From Bacillus atrophaeus (lineage in GTDB: Bacteria > Bacillota > Bacilli > Bacillales > Bacillaceae), in assembly GCF_001584335.1 (NCBI RefSeq), contig NZ_LSBB01000018.1:491504-555503 (forward strand): DNA of 64,000 nt, written 5' to 3'. Under the pieces are notes generated by a model. That model was given only the letters and a program-made list of their open reading frames with translations, was not told the DNA's origin and did no database searches. The number at the start of each line of letters is the position of its first letter. The first letter of the stretch is position 1. This document shows positions 37,612-47,745 of the stretch, piece by piece. The position numbers and the translations under genes were made by a program.

Positions 37612-39288
37612 ATGGCAGAATTACGCAGTAACATGATCACACAAGGAATCGACAGAGCACCACACCGCAGTTTGCTTAGAGCGGCGGGAGTAAAGGAAGA
37701 GGATTTCGGCAAACCGTTTATCGCGGTTTGTAATTCATATATTGATATCGTTCCCGGTCATGTTCACTTGCAGGAATTTGGAAAAATCGTAAAAGAAGCA
37801 ATTAGAGAGGCGGGGGGCGTTCCTTTCGAATTTAATACGATCGGTGTAGATGACGGTATTGCTATGGGGCATATCGGCATGAGATATTCGCTTCCGAGCC
37901 GTGAAATCATTGCGGACTCTGTGGAGACGGTAGTCTCGGCTCACTGGTTTGACGGAATGGTCTGTATCCCGAACTGTGACAAAATCACACCGGGAATGCT
38001 AATGGCCGCTATGCGGGTCAACATTCCGACTATTTTTGTCAGCGGAGGTCCGATGGCGGCGGGAAGAACAAGCGACGGCCGCAAAATTTCTCTCTCTTCT
38101 GTATTTGAAGGTGTCGGGGCATATCAGTCCGGGAAAATCGGTGAAAGCGAACTTCGGGAATTAGAACAGTTCGGCTGTCCGACGTGCGGATCTTGTTCCG
38201 GAATGTTTACAGCAAATTCAATGAACTGCTTATCAGAGGCGCTTGGTTTGGCTTTGCCGGGGAACGGAACCATTTTGGCGACATCACCTGCGCGTAAAGA
38301 GTTTGTCAAGAAATCAGCCGCGCAATTAATGGAAACCATTCGCAAGGATATCAAACCGCGTGACATTGTAACTGAAAAAGCGATTGACAATGCGTTTGCA
38401 TTGGACATGGCGCTTGGCGGTTCAACCAATACAGTGCTTCATACGCTTGCCCTCGCAAACGAAGCGGGAGTTGAGTATTCTTTGGAACGCATTAATGAAG
38501 TGGCTGAGAGAGTGCCTCACCTAAGTAAACTTGCACCGGCTTCTGATGTGTATATTGAAGATTTGCATGAAGCGGGCGGTGTATCAGCTGCATTGAACGA
38601 GCTTTCTAAAAAAGAAGGGGCGCTTCATTTGGACGCGCTGACTGTTACGGGAAAAACACTGGGTGAAACCATTGCCGGACATGAAATAAAAGATTACGAT
38701 GTCATTCATCCTCTTGATCAGCCTTTCACTGAAAAGGGCGGACTTGCCGTTTTATTTGGAAACCTGGCACCAGACGGCGCCATTATTAAAACGGGCGGCG
38801 TGCAGGACGGAATCACAAGACATGAAGGCCCTGCTGTTGTATTCGACTCACAGGATGCTGCGCTTGAGGGAATCATCAACCGTAAAGTCAAAGCGGGCGA
38901 TGTTGTCATCATTCGTTATGAAGGACCTAAAGGCGGGCCGGGAATGCCGGAAATGCTTGCGCCGACTTCACAAATCGTCGGAATGGGGCTGGGGCCTAAA
39001 GTGGCTTTAATTACGGACGGGCGCTTTTCAGGGGCTTCACGCGGACTTTCAATCGGCCACGTTTCCCCGGAAGCTGCTGAAGGCGGACCGCTTGCGTTTG
39101 TTGAAAATGGCGATCATGTCATTGTTGACATTGAAAAGCGGATCTTAGATGTGCAGGTCCCTGAAGAAGAATGGGAAAAACGGAAAACGAATTGGAAGGG
39201 GTTTGAACCGAAAGTAAAAACAGGTTATTTGGCCCGTTACTCGAAACTTGTGACAAGCGCCAACACCGGAGGTATCATGAAAATCTAG
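37612..39288 (+). CDS. ilvD: Dihydroxy-acid dehydratase IlvD
   Basis: 558 residues, starting [19 protein letters not shown]. Fe-S ligands lie in [20 protein letters not shown] and [18 protein letters not shown]. It converts dihydroxy-isovalerate and dihydroxy-methylvalerate to the keto acids of valine and isoleucine synthesis. ATG 37612 follows AGGGGGATCACC; the upstream frame from 37588 is not translated. It stands apart from the ilv-leu operon. Confidence 0.94.
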   Translation: MAELRSNMITQGIDRAPHRSLLRAAGVKEEDFGKPFIAVCNSYIDIVPGHVHLQEFGKIVKEAIREAGGVPFEFNTIGVDDGIAMGHIGMRYSLPSREIIADSVETVVSAHWFDGMVCIPNCDKITPGMLMAAMRVNIPTIFVSGGPMAAGRTSDGRKISLSSVFEGVGAYQSGKIGESELRELEQFGCPTCGSCSGMFTANSMNCLSEALGLALPGNGTILATSPARKEFVKKSAAQLMETIRKDIKPRDIVTEKAIDNAFALDMALGGSTNTVLHTLALANEAGVEYSLERINEVAERVPHLSKLAPASDVYIEDLHEAGGVSAALNELSKKEGALHLDALTVTGKTLGETIAGHEIKDYDVIHPLDQPFTEKGGLAVLFGNLAPDGAIIKTGGVQDGITRHEGPAVVFDSQDAALEGIINRKVKAGDVVIIRYEGPKGGPGMPEMLAPTSQIVGMGLGPKVALITDGRFSGASRGLSIGHVSPEAAEGGPLAFVENGDHVIVDIEKRILDVQVPEEEWEKRKTNWKGFEPKVKTGYLARYSKLVTSANTGGIMKI

Positions 39289-39373
39289 CCGGCAGAAATT
39301 TGCATATTTGAAATCCGCTCCTCTCTATAGTATCCTTTACATCAGATAAAGGAATATAGAGGGGGCTTTTTTT

Positions 39374-39808
39374 ATGTCAATGGCTTATGAAGAATATATG
39401 CGCCAGCTCGTTGTGCCAATGCGCCGCGAGCTGACTGGAGCCGGTTTTAAAGAATTAACGACGGCCGAAGAAGTAGAAGGTTTCATGGAAGAAGCGGAGG
39501 GCACATCACTAGTGGTCGTCAATTCTGTTTGCGGCTGTGCAGCGGGCCTTGCGCGTCCGGCAGCAACACAGGCCGTGTTACAGCATGATAAGGCGCCGGA
39601 TCAGACTGTTACCGTATTTGCAGGCCAAGATAAAGAAGCAACTGCAAAAATGCGTGAGTATTTTACCGGCCAGGAACCATCCTCGCCCTCCATGGCTCTA
39701 TTGAAAGGGAAAGAAGTCGTTCATTTCATCCCGCGTCATGAAATTGAGGGGCATGAGATGGAAGAGATTATGAAGAACTTAACGGATGCCTTTGACAAAC
39801 ACTGCTAA
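39374..39808 (+). CDS. yphP: Bacilliredoxin BrxA (YphP)
   Basis: A 144-residue DUF1094/UPF0403 thioredoxin-fold protein with the unusual CGC active site (SVCGCAAGLARP, C53 and C55). It removes bacillithiol from S-bacillithiolated proteins such as OhrR and MetE. AGGGGGC precedes the ATG. It is encoded next to ilvD as in B. subtilis and followed by its own terminator. Confidence 0.93.
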   Translation: MSMAYEEYMRQLVVPMRRELTGAGFKELTTAEEVEGFMEEAEGTSLVVVNSVCGCAAGLARPAATQAVLQHDKAPDQTVTVFAGQDKEATAKMREYFTGQEPSSPSMALLKGKEVVHFIPRHEIEGHEMEEIMKNLTDAFDKHC

Positions 39809-39836
39809 AATGCCCGTATTTCGGGCATTTTCTTTT
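39806..39836 (+). terminator. Terminator of yphP
   Basis: Stem AAAATGCCCG / CGGGCATTTT and TCTTTTT tail. Confidence 0.85.
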
Positions 39837-39849
39837 TAGGAGAAAGATA

Positions 39850-40623
39850 ATGATCACAACCAGTTATAGACCTTCTGATCAAACCGTACAATTAGCCAAA
39901 ACGCTTTCCAAAGAGCTGCACACCGTTTATTGTGACCGAAATAAACAGCCAGTTGAAAAAATACTGGAAACATCGGAAAATGATTTGCTGGTTATCGGTA
40001 AAGAACGATTCGAACTTTATACAAAGAATGGCGGAAAATTCTTCTTTCATCCGAATACAGCAATGTTCAGAGCGAAAAGGTTTTTGCGCGGCGAACAAGA
40101 GCCCATGCTGAGAGCGGCGGAATTGTCGGCTGGCGATTCCTTTTTAGACTGTACACTCGGTCTAGCATCTGATTCCATTATGGCAAGCTTGGCCGTAGGT
40201 GAAACAGGCACGGTTATCGGACTTGAGAAACATAAACTCATATCGGTTCTTGTAAAAAAAGGCCTCCATACATGGGAAACAGGCGTGGAACCGCTTCAAG
40301 CTGCAATGAAGAGAATTGAAGTCAAGCATGCTGATTGTTTCGACTACTTGAAGCAGCTTCCCGACGATTCCGTTGATGTCATTTATTTCGACCCGATGTT
40401 TCACGAGCCTGTTGAGGCATCAGACGGCATTGCTCCTTTGCGGAACTTAGCAGAAGAGCTGTTTCCGGCAGAAGACTGTATAAAGCATGCAGTCCGCGCC
40501 GCCAGAAAAAGCGTCGTGCTGAAGGATCATTGGAAAAGCCCTCGGTTTGAACAATACGGTTTCAATGTGTTTAAAAGAAAAACGGCGCTTTTCCACTTTG
40601 GCGTCATCAAAACAAGCTCATGA
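39850..40623 (+). CDS. ypiP: SAM-dependent methyltransferase-like YpiP
   Basis: 257 residues with a class I methyltransferase fold. Glycine-rich SAM region DCTLGLASDSIMASLAVG lies near 100, acidic GLEKHK next, and catalytic-like VIYFDPMFHEP near 180. It is related to the RsmJ-type 16S rRNA methyltransferases. Substrate unknown. AGGAGAAAGATA precedes the ATG. Confidence 0.78.
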   Translation: MITTSYRPSDQTVQLAKTLSKELHTVYCDRNKQPVEKILETSENDLLVIGKERFELYTKNGGKFFFHPNTAMFRAKRFLRGEQEPMLRAAELSAGDSFLDCTLGLASDSIMASLAVGETGTVIGLEKHKLISVLVKKGLHTWETGVEPLQAAMKRIEVKHADCFDYLKQLPDDSVDVIYFDPMFHEPVEASDGIAPLRNLAEELFPAEDCIKHAVRAARKSVVLKDHWKSPRFEQYGFNVFKRKTALFHFGVIKTSS

Positions 40624-40647
40624 AGAATCGTCATGAGCTTGTTTTAA
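40612..40647. terminator. Convergent terminator after ypiP
   Basis: Stem ACAAGCTCATGA / TCATGAGCTTGT followed by TTTAATC. Confidence 0.75.
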
Positions 40648-40718
40648 TCAGTTACTTCCATGATGATAAAGTAAAGCAGCGTAATCAGTGAAGCAGCGGC
40701 GAACAAAGCGTTAATCAT
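40644..40718 (-). CDS. 24-residue membrane peptide, unknown
   Basis: Minus-strand ORF of 24 residues, MINALFAAASLITLLYFIIM then EVTD: a single hydrophobic helix with an acidic end. A strong AGAGGGGGAAAACAT ribosome site precedes the ATG. It lies between convergent ypiP and divergent ypjP. Translation is inferred. Confidence 0.5.
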   Translation of the reverse strand: MINALFAAASLITLLYFIIMEVTD

Positions 40719-40878
40719 ATGTTTTCCCCCTCTCTTTCCCCACTATTGTAAGCGTTTTATTGAAGAAAGCAAAGTAACAATTCTCCTATATTATATTTAC
40801 GTATCATACATGACTGAGCCTTCATTATATGCTAGAATAAGAGAAACATTACAATAAAATAGAGAGGAATAAGCAGTC

Positions 40879-41493
40879 ATGCAATTGTGGATGAGAAAGA
40901 CCCTTGTGGTTTTATTTACCATTGTGACGTTCGGGCTCGTGTCTCCTCCGGCTGCTCTGATGACAGACAAGCCTTCCGGACAGCCGAGCAGCCTTGAGCA
41001 GAATGATTACACCGTTTTTTATGATGAGCATGATCTGTACGAAGAACACGGACGGGAAGGCAGGCTGGAACCTGAATTGCTTTTCCAGTCATACAAGGAC
41101 CAGCTTCTTGACCGCGCGGAGGATCAATCTTTCTTGAAATTTGGAAGTAAGATTGCGCCGGTGATTGAAGATGACTACCGGAAAGAGGTCTTGCCGAAAA
41201 TCGAAAGCGTCATAACTTCTTATTTAGCGACATTGCAAGACAATGAAGCTTATCAGGACGTTGTGATTTCCGATAAGCCTTCAGCGGGAAAAACGGAAAA
41301 AATCTTCCATGTTTACAATCGGACAACCGGAAAAGATCTTCTCAGATTCCATGTGCGCCGGGACCATCCGCCGCATGAAGGGTATTGGTTTAATTTTCAC
41401 TATCATACAGCAGAAGACGGATTTCAATCGCATCATGAGCTTGGGAGCATCTATTGGGACCGCAATACGCCTCCCAACTGGATGAGCGCTTAA
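40879..41493 (+). CDS. ypjP: YpjP, probably membrane-anchored or secreted protein
   Basis: 204 residues. An N-terminal hydrophobic segment (TLVVLFTIVTFGLVSPPAA) looks like a signal peptide or anchor, followed by an extracytoplasmic domain with FHVRRDHPPHEGYWFNFHYH, rich in His. No known enzymatic motif. AGAGGAAT precedes the ATG; ypjQ follows after 18 bases. Confidence 0.75.
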   Translation: MQLWMRKTLVVLFTIVTFGLVSPPAALMTDKPSGQPSSLEQNDYTVFYDEHDLYEEHGREGRLEPELLFQSYKDQLLDRAEDQSFLKFGSKIAPVIEDDYRKEVLPKIESVITSYLATLQDNEAYQDVVISDKPSAGKTEKIFHVYNRTTGKDLLRFHVRRDHPPHEGYWFNFHYHTAEDGFQSHHELGSIYWDRNTPPNWMSA

Positions 41494-41511
41494 AAGGAGA
41501 TGCCATTCCAA

Positions 41512-42048
41512 ATGAAAAAATATACAATGAACGAAATGGTAGACATTACAAAAGATATGCTGAATAAAAGGGGCGTGATGATTGAGGATATTGCGAGCAT
41601 TGTACAGAGGCTGCAAGAGAAGTACAATCCGAATCTGCCGCTCAGCGTATGTGTGGAAAATGTAGAAAAAGTTCTGAACAAACGGGAAATTATCCATGCG
41701 GTGCTGACAGGGCTGGCGCTTGATCAGCTTGCAGAGCAGAAGCTTTTGCCTGAACCGCTTCAGCATCTCGTTGAAACGGATGAACCGTTATACGGAATAG
41801 ATGAAATCATCCCTCTTTCCATTGTTAATGTATACGGTTCGATCGGATTAACGAATTTTGGCTATTTGGATAAAGAAAAGATCGGCATTATTAAGGAACT
41901 TGATGAAAGTCCGGACGGCATTCATACGTTCCTTGATGACATTGTTGCAGCACTGGCGGCCGCCGCGGCCAGCCGCATCGCTCATACTCATCAAGATCTT
42001 CAAGATGAAGAAAAAGAAGAACAGGGAGAAAAACCCGTCGTTCATTAA
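41512..42048 (+). CDS. ypjQ: Phosphatidylglycerophosphatase A-like YpjQ
   Basis: 178 residues, PgpA-family fold with VYGSIGLTNFGYLDKEK and a C-terminal Ala-rich helix. It may dephosphorylate phosphatidylglycerol phosphate; this is family inference. ATG 41512 follows AAAAGGAGATG; the frame open from 41500 overlaps that site. Confidence 0.75.
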   Translation: MKKYTMNEMVDITKDMLNKRGVMIEDIASIVQRLQEKYNPNLPLSVCVENVEKVLNKREIIHAVLTGLALDQLAEQKLLPEPLQHLVETDEPLYGIDEIIPLSIVNVYGSIGLTNFGYLDKEKIGIIKELDESPDGIHTFLDDIVAALAAAAASRIAHTHQDLQDEEKEEQGEKPVVH

Positions 42049-42050
42049 TA

Positions 42051-42093
42051 AAAAAATCATTTCTGAGAAATTGTGCAGAAATGATTTTTTATT
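42051..42093 (+). terminator. Terminator of ypjP-ypjQ
   Basis: Stem AAAAAATCATTTCTG / CAGAAATGATTTTTT. It lies less than 50 bases before thyB. Confidence 0.88.
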
Positions 42094-42135
42094 GTGTTAC
42101 ACTACTACAAGACTACTTTTTAAAGGATGAAAAAA

Positions 42136-42930
42136 ATGAAACAATACAAAGACTTATGTCGTCACGTGTTAGAGAATGGTGAAATAAAGGGAGACCGTAC
42201 CGGAACTGGAACAATCAGCACATTCGGCTATCAAATGCGCTTTAATCTCCAAGAAGGCTTCCCGATGCTTACGACAAAAAAACTTCACTTTAAATCCATC
42301 GCTCATGAATTGCTTTGGTTTTTAAAGGGCGAAACGAACGTAAAATATCTTCAGGATAACGGGGTGCGCATCTGGAATGAGTGGGCGGACGAGAATGGAG
42401 AGCTCGGACCGGTGTACGGCTCGCAATGGCGCTCATGGCGCGGGGCTGACGGGGAAACGATTGACCAGATCACACGTCTGGTTCATGATATTAAAACAAA
42501 CCCGAACTCAAGGCGTTTGATTGTCAGCGCTTGGAACGTCGGAGAAATTGACAAAATGGCTCTGCCGCCGTGTCATTGCCTGTTTCAATTTTACGTGGCA
42601 GACGGCAAACTGTCCTGCCAGCTGTACCAGCGTTCGGCCGATGTATTTCTAGGCGTGCCGTTTAATATTGCGTCCTATGCACTGTTAACCATGATGATTG
42701 CTCATGTAACAGGGCTGGAGCCTGGTGAATTTATTCATACTTTTGGTGATGTCCATATCTATCAAAATCATACAGAGCAGGTGAACATGCAGCTGACAAG
42801 AGATGTGCGTCCATTGCCGAAGCTTCGTTTTGCAAGAGAAGTTGATTCTATTTTCGACTTTACATTTGATGATTTTATTGTAGAGGACTATGACCCTCAT
42901 CCGCATATTAAAGGGGCTGTAAGTGTATGA
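42136..42930 (+). CDS. thyB: Thymidylate synthase ThyB (ThyA type)
   Basis: 264 residues, a classical folate-dependent thymidylate synthase. It has [11 protein letters not shown] at the N-terminus, the catalytic Cys in [13 protein letters not shown], and [18 protein letters not shown]. It methylates dUMP using methylene-THF and yields dihydrofolate. ATG 42136 has proper spacing from AAAGGA and gives the family length. Overlaps dfrA by four bases (ATGA). Confidence 0.95.
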   Translation: MKQYKDLCRHVLENGEIKGDRTGTGTISTFGYQMRFNLQEGFPMLTTKKLHFKSIAHELLWFLKGETNVKYLQDNGVRIWNEWADENGELGPVYGSQWRSWRGADGETIDQITRLVHDIKTNPNSRRLIVSAWNVGEIDKMALPPCHCLFQFYVADGKLSCQLYQRSADVFLGVPFNIASYALLTMMIAHVTGLEPGEFIHTFGDVHIYQNHTEQVNMQLTRDVRPLPKLRFAREVDSIFDFTFDDFIVEDYDPHPHIKGAVSV

Positions 42931-43433
42931 TTTCTTTTATATTCGCGATGGATGAAAACAGGCTGATTGGAAAAAACAATGATTTGCCGTGGCGGCTTCC
43001 GAACGATCTCGCTTATTTTAAAAAGGTGACGACAGGCCATGCCATTGTGATGGGCCGGAAAACTTTCGAGTCCATTGGCCGCCCGCTCCCGAATCGGAAA
43101 AACATCGTGGTGACATCAGCAGATAAAGCTGAATTTCCGGGCTGTACAGTTGTCAGAACAATTGAAGATGTTCTGACAACCGCCTCTGATGCAGAGGAGT
43201 GCTTTGTTATTGGGGGCGCACAGCTTTATCAGGCTTTGTTCCCTTATGCTGACAGGCTGTATATGACAAAAATTCACCATACTTTTGACGGGGACCGTTA
43301 TTTCCCTGAGTTTAATGAAGACGAATGGAAGCTCATTTCTGAAGAACAGGGAACCAAAGATGAAAAAAACCCGTACAATTATGAGTTCCTAGTATACGAA
43401 AAAAAGAATTCATCTGAAGCGGGAGGACTTTAA
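42927..43433 (+). CDS. dfrA: Dihydrofolate reductase DfrA
   Basis: 168 residues with [16 protein letters not shown] and [15 protein letters not shown], the substrate/NADPH motifs, and [10 protein letters not shown]. It regenerates tetrahydrofolate from the dihydrofolate made by the coupled thyB. Overlapping start with thyB ensures matched expression. Confidence 0.95.
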   Translation: MISFIFAMDENRLIGKNNDLPWRLPNDLAYFKKVTTGHAIVMGRKTFESIGRPLPNRKNIVVTSADKAEFPGCTVVRTIEDVLTTASDAEECFVIGGAQLYQALFPYADRLYMTKIHHTFDGDRYFPEFNEDEWKLISEEQGTKDEKNPYNYEFLVYEKKNSSEAGGL

Positions 43434-44057
43434 TTGATTCGCTTTTGCTGTCTTGTGATTTACATTGTGTATATGCTCGTAAAGAATATTAAACAATTGT
43501 TTAATCTAACGATGATAGACCCTCGCCTTTCGTACGAAAAGCAAATGAAACTGGTCTATGAACAGCCAAAAGCGTTTATGAGAGGCTGTATTGATGTGTC
43601 GGGTTCTGTCATTACAATCAATCAGACTGAACCCATTCCGAACGGTCCTGTTTTATATGTCCATTCTCACTTGCGAACGGCTGACCTAGTTTTACTCGCA
43701 GGACATGTGCCGGGTCCCGTGTGTTTTATCGCAAGCCCAAAGGCTTTTCGGATTCCGTTTATGGGGAAATGGCTGGAGCGAATGAATGTGATAAGGGAAG
43801 AAGGAAATCCGGAAGTAATGCATGAATACATCACGGAGAATTTGCAAAAAGGACAGAGCATGCTTCTGTCGAGAAAGGGAAGTGCTGATCCCGAGGAGAT
43901 CGCCGCCCGGCTGAACTTGCCGATTGTTATGGTGGAGACAGAAGGCACTGATCATTTGCTTCGAGGGACGCTGTTTAAGCGATTAAAAACATCGGAAATT
44001 GAAATGTCATTTAACCGGGTCTATTATCCCGCGGAACAAAAGCAGCTTCGTGCATAA
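43434..44057 (+). CDS. ypkP: Acyltransferase-like protein YpkP
   Basis: 207 residues. An N-terminal hydrophobic segment ([10 protein letters not shown]) precedes a PlsC-like domain with the HX4D motif (HLRTAD) and a later block [13 protein letters not shown] in place of the usual FPEGTRS. It is a probable lysophospholipid acyltransferase relative. TTG start directly after the dfrA stop, so third gene of the thyB operon. Confidence 0.72.
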   Translation: MIRFCCLVIYIVYMLVKNIKQLFNLTMIDPRLSYEKQMKLVYEQPKAFMRGCIDVSGSVITINQTEPIPNGPVLYVHSHLRTADLVLLAGHVPGPVCFIASPKAFRIPFMGKWLERMNVIREEGNPEVMHEYITENLQKGQSMLLSRKGSADPEEIAARLNLPIVMVETEGTDHLLRGTLFKRLKTSEIEMSFNRVYYPAEQKQLRA

Positions 44058-44095
44058 AAAAGCACAGTCTCTTGAAAAAGAGACTGTGCTTTTTT
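44056..44095. terminator. Convergent terminator, ypkP / yplQ
   Basis: Perfect 18-bp stem AAAAAAGCACAGTCTCTT / AAGAGACTGTGCTTTTTT, the strongest in the window. Confidence 0.93.
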
Positions 44096-44100
44096 GGCAA

Positions 44101-44739
44101 TCAGAGAAACGGAACCTTTACACAGTAGAACAATACGCAGAAAAACATGGCCGCGCTGCCGCCTAATACAAAGCTGTGCCAAATTGCATGGTGGAAAGGT
44201 ATTTTTCTCCAAATATAAAATATCGTTCCAAGGGAATATAATATGCCGCCGAGTAAGAGAAGGCCGAAACCGGCACCTGTTAATGAAGCGTACAACGGTT
44301 TAACGGCGATAATCATCAGCCAGCCCATCAACAAATAAACAAGTGTTGATACAATAATAAATCGTTTAACAAAGAAAATTTTAAATACAATCCCGCCGAG
44401 TGCTAAAGACCACACAATAATCAGCATCGTGAATCCGAGTGTGCCTTTTAACGGACCGAGCAGAAACGGCGTGTAAGTTCCGGCAATCAGTACATAAATG
44501 GCGGAATGATCAATAATCTCCAAAATATCTTTCGTTTTTTTGTGCTGAATGCTGTGGAGCAGGGTGGAGCTCAAATACAACAGCAGCATAGAGACTCCAA
44601 AGACGGAAAAACTGACAATATCCCATACCGTGCCGTAATTTGCCGAAAAGATCACTAAATACACAATGGCTGGGATTGATAAGAGAACACCTAAACCGTG
44701 TGTGACGGCATTTGCAATTTCTTCTTTTATTGTGAACAT
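44101..44739 (-). CDS. yplQ: Hemolysin III / PAQR family membrane protein YplQ
   Basis: 212 residues with seven membrane segments. Family motifs: ITHGL-like AVTHGLGVLLSIP, LYLSSTLLHSIQHKK, DHSAIYVLIAGTYTP and HHAIWHSFVLGGSA, whose His, Ser and Asp form a metal site. In B. subtilis a role in membrane fluidity or receptor-like function is suggested. It follows yplP by 16 bases and is probably co-transcribed. Confidence 0.85.
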   Translation of the reverse strand: MFTIKEEIANAVTHGLGVLLSIPAIVYLVIFSANYGTVWDIVSFSVFGVSMLLLYLSSTLLHSIQHKKTKDILEIIDHSAIYVLIAGTYTPFLLGPLKGTLGFTMLIIVWSLALGGIVFKIFFVKRFIIVSTLVYLLMGWLMIIAVKPLYASLTGAGFGLLLLGGILYSLGTIFYIWRKIPFHHAIWHSFVLGGSAAMFFCVLFYCVKVPFL

Positions 44740-44755
44740 GAAATACTCCTCTCTT

Positions 44756-45766
44756 CTATTGAATCATTTGCTTTTGCAATGAATGTAAAAAATCTAAGCC
44801 TTCCATTGTAATCTTCGTACCCGCCCGGCCGCGGCTTTTTGATACATAATCCTTTTTTTCCAGATAATCGAGGCGGTTTCTTACCTGCTGGGGCGTCAAG
44901 GCTGTGTTTGTGTCTTTGCTCAGTTCGGATAATATCCTTCTGCTAGCAGGTTCGCCTTTTTCATTTAATGCTTTGACCGATTCTAAAATAAAGATAAATT
45001 CTTCTTTTTCCATCAGTGTCAGCAATTTTGATTTTTTCTTTGAGGATTTTGCTAAAAGTCCGTTTTGTACATCCGGCGGGACATCATGCGGATGGATGGT
45101 GCTTCCGCTCGAGACGGCAGCCATATAATCCGCCGTATTTTTTAATTCTCTGACATTTCCTTCGAATGGATGCTGCTCAAGTAATGGATAAACAGATGGG
45201 TCGATATGCAAATGATGCCCAGTGTGACTAAGAAAATACTGGATAAGCAGAGGAATATCGCTTTTTCGTTCAGATAGCGCGGGCAGTGATAAACTCAGTA
45301 TATTCAGCCTGTAGAATAAATCTTGCCTGAACTGTTTTTTCTCAATAATGTCTGTCAGCGGAATACTGGTTGCACAGATGAAGCGTGCATGTCCGTCTGC
45401 TGCAGGCTGTGAATCGACAGCTCTCAGCAGCTGGTCCTGTATCCCGCGGGGCAGGCTCCATATCTCATCGAGAAATACAGTCCCGCGCGCTGCTTTTTGA
45501 ATAGCGCCGGCTGAACCGAACAGCTCGTATTCAAGCTGTTCTTCTGATTGTGTACTGCAATTAATGCTGATAAATGGTTCGTTCTTTCTGGCCGATTTAT
45601 GGTGAATTGCCGCAGCGAAATGTTCTTTTCCCGTTCCGACTTTTCCTGTGATCAGTACAGGAAGATCAGACGAGGCGAACTGCATGGCGATCCGTTTAGC
45701 TTCGAGAAAAGCCTTATGTTCTCCTATCAAATTTTGAAAAGAGAGGTTGTGAGCGGCAGTTTTCAT
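44756..45766 (-). CDS. yplP: YplP, AAA+ enhancer-binding-type protein lacking GAFTGA
   Basis: 336 residues. AAA+ core: Walker A GKVGTGKEHFAAAI (about 42), Walker B GTVFLDEIW, and NVRELKN. Where sigma-54 activators carry GAFTGA the sequence reads ELFGSAGAIQKAARG, so the sigma-contacting loop is absent. The C-terminus is a winged-helix-like domain (TPQQVRNRLDYLEKKDYVSKS) instead of a Fis-type helix-turn-helix, and there is no N-terminal receiver or PAS domain. The B. subtilis orthologue has been linked to late cold-shock adaptation with SigL. Confidence 0.85.
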   Translation of the reverse strand: MKTAAHNLSFQNLIGEHKAFLEAKRIAMQFASSDLPVLITGKVGTGKEHFAAAIHHKSARKNEPFISINCSTQSEEQLEYELFGSAGAIQKAARGTVFLDEIWSLPRGIQDQLLRAVDSQPAADGHARFICATSIPLTDIIEKKQFRQDLFYRLNILSLSLPALSERKSDIPLLIQYFLSHTGHHLHIDPSVYPLLEQHPFEGNVRELKNTADYMAAVSSGSTIHPHDVPPDVQNGLLAKSSKKKSKLLTLMEKEEFIFILESVKALNEKGEPASRRILSELSKDTNTALTPQQVRNRLDYLEKKDYVSKSRGRAGTKITMEGLDFLHSLQKQMIQ

Positions 45767-45898
45767 TTATTGGCTCCTTTTGGTTCTAATTGGTTAAAGT
45801 ATAACACCCCAATTCATGAGAAAACAAGTTTCCTGTTCAATCTTTCAATTTTTATTTAGTAAATATAAAAAATTCTCTTATTATTCGAATATTCATGC

Positions 45899-45904
45899 TA
45901 TAAT
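45899..45904 (+). promoter_or_regulatory. Extended -10 of the ilvA promoter
   Basis: TGCTATAAT gives an extended -10 with perfect TATAAT; the -35 is weak. A dyad ATTATTCGAATATT lies immediately upstream at about 45881-45893 and could be a regulator site. Confidence 0.5.
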
Positions 45905-45946
45905 GGCATATTAAATAAGGATTTAAAATAAGAAAGGAATCTGTGC

Positions 45947-47215
45947 ATGAAACCGTTGCTTAAAGAAAACTCTCTCATCCAAGTTAAAGATATTTTAAAG
46001 GCCCACCAAAATGTAAAGGATATTGTCATTCATACTCCTTTACAAAGGAATGACAGACTTTCTGAGAGATACGAGTGCAATATTTACGTAAAAAGAGAAG
46101 ACCTTCAGGTGGTCAGGTCATTCAAGCTACGTGGAGCTTATAATAAGATGAAGCAGCTCCCTAAAGAGCAGACTGAAAACGGAGTCGTGTGCGCAAGCGC
46201 CGGAAACCACGCCCAAGGTGTTGCATTTTCGTGCAAACATCTGGGAATTCACGGTAAGATTTTTATGCCGTCAACCACGCCGAGGCAAAAAGTCTCTCAG
46301 GTTGAACTGTTCGGAAAGGGATTTATTGATATTATCCTGACTGGAGATACATTTGATGACGCTTATCACAGCGCCGTCGAGTGCTGTGATAAAGAAAACC
46401 GCGCATTTATTCATCCATTTGATGATCCGGATGTCATGGCCGGACAAGGAACAGCAGCTGTCGAAATCTTAAATGATATTGAAGTAGAGCCGCATTTTCT
46501 ATTTGCGAGTGTCGGAGGAGGCGGCCTGCTTTCCGGGGTCGGAACATACATGAAAAACATTTCTCCTGAAACAAAAGTGATTGCAGTCGAGCCGAAGGGC
46601 GCCGCATCTTATTTTGAATCAAATAAAGCAGGGCATGTCGTAACGCTTGATAAAATTGACAAATTCGTTGACGGGGCCGCTGTGAAAAAAATTGGCGATC
46701 AAACGTTTAAAACGCTTGAATCGGTAGTGGATGATATTCTGCTCGTTCCTGAAGGAAAAGTGTGTACATCAATCCTGGAATTGTACAATCAATGCGCCAT
46801 TGTCGCAGAACCGGCGGGGGCACTTTCCGTTGCCGCTTTGGATTTATACAAAGAAGAAATAAAAGGAAAAAATGTAGTGTGCCTCATCAGCGGAGGAAAC
46901 AACGATATTGGCAGAATGCAGGAAATGAAGGAGCGGTCTATGATTTATGAAGGGCTTCAGCATTATTTTATCGTCAATTTTCCGCAGAGAGCGGGCGCGC
47001 TTCGTGAATTCCTAGATGAAGTGCTGGGACCTAATGACGACATTACTCGTTTTGAGTATACGAAAAAGAACAATAAAAGCAACGGACCGGCTCTTGTCGG
47101 CATCGAGCTTCAGTACAAAGAGGACTATGAACCGCTTATTGCGCGAATGGATAAAAAACCATTCCATTACTTGGAAGTGAACAAGGACCAGGACTTGTTC
47201 CATTTGCTGATCTAA
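45947..47215 (+). CDS. ilvA: Threonine dehydratase IlvA
   Basis: 422 residues. PLP lysine in VRSFKLRGAYNKM, phosphate cup SVGGGGLLSGVG, and C-terminal ACT-like regulatory region from about residue 330. It deaminates threonine to 2-oxobutyrate, the first step to isoleucine; allosteric inhibition by isoleucine is expected. AGAAAGGAATC precedes the ATG. Confidence 0.94.
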   Translation: MKPLLKENSLIQVKDILKAHQNVKDIVIHTPLQRNDRLSERYECNIYVKREDLQVVRSFKLRGAYNKMKQLPKEQTENGVVCASAGNHAQGVAFSCKHLGIHGKIFMPSTTPRQKVSQVELFGKGFIDIILTGDTFDDAYHSAVECCDKENRAFIHPFDDPDVMAGQGTAAVEILNDIEVEPHFLFASVGGGGLLSGVGTYMKNISPETKVIAVEPKGAASYFESNKAGHVVTLDKIDKFVDGAAVKKIGDQTFKTLESVVDDILLVPEGKVCTSILELYNQCAIVAEPAGALSVAALDLYKEEIKGKNVVCLISGGNNDIGRMQEMKERSMIYEGLQHYFIVNFPQRAGALREFLDEVLGPNDDITRFEYTKKNNKSNGPALVGIELQYKEDYEPLIARMDKKPFHYLEVNKDQDLFHLLI

Positions 47216-47304
47216 TTTTTCTGAAAAAACCGCATAAAATGACAGACAACTATTCCTCCGTTTTTATATAATAAAAGAAAACAATCAAAAAGAGGATTGA
47301 TAGC

Positions 47305-47556
47305 TTGTTACTCAAAAGCCTAGAGTTCAAACGCCGGGACGGGATTCAGGTAAAAGTGACAGAAATACCTGTATTGAAGGAAGATGAGAACCATTTTTTT
47401 ATGATGAATCAAAACCTTCAGCTCTATTTGAAGGAAGTGTTTTCATCAGACAGCAGGGCACAAGTGTATTCTTTCCGACAGTATATGAAACGCCGTATGA
47501 AATGGAAGGATTATCAGGCTATTTTTCACCAAGAGTCATTAAAACATAATGCGTAA
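47305..47556 (+). CDS. ypmP: YpmP, DUF2535 protein
   Basis: 83 residues, MLLKSLEFKRRDGIQVKV at the start and RRMKWKDYQAIF near the end; basic. By position after ilvA it is ypmP, unknown function. TTG start after AGAGGATTG. Confidence 0.72.
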   Translation: MLLKSLEFKRRDGIQVKVTEIPVLKEDENHFFMMNQNLQLYLKEVFSSDSRAQVYSFRQYMKRRMKWKDYQAIFHQESLKHNA

Positions 47557-47745
47557 AAACGGATTCTATTCCTAAGCACACACCCTTATGATGACGCGGA
47601 GACCAATGGCGGCACATAGGGGATGCTGTGCAGGGATTTTTTTATGCCGCATCTTATTCAACATCCATGGCCTCTTAAGATAAATCAGGCGCATGATGGC
47701 GGTTATTTATGAAAGCGTTTTTAACTGATAGGGAGGATGAAGCAA

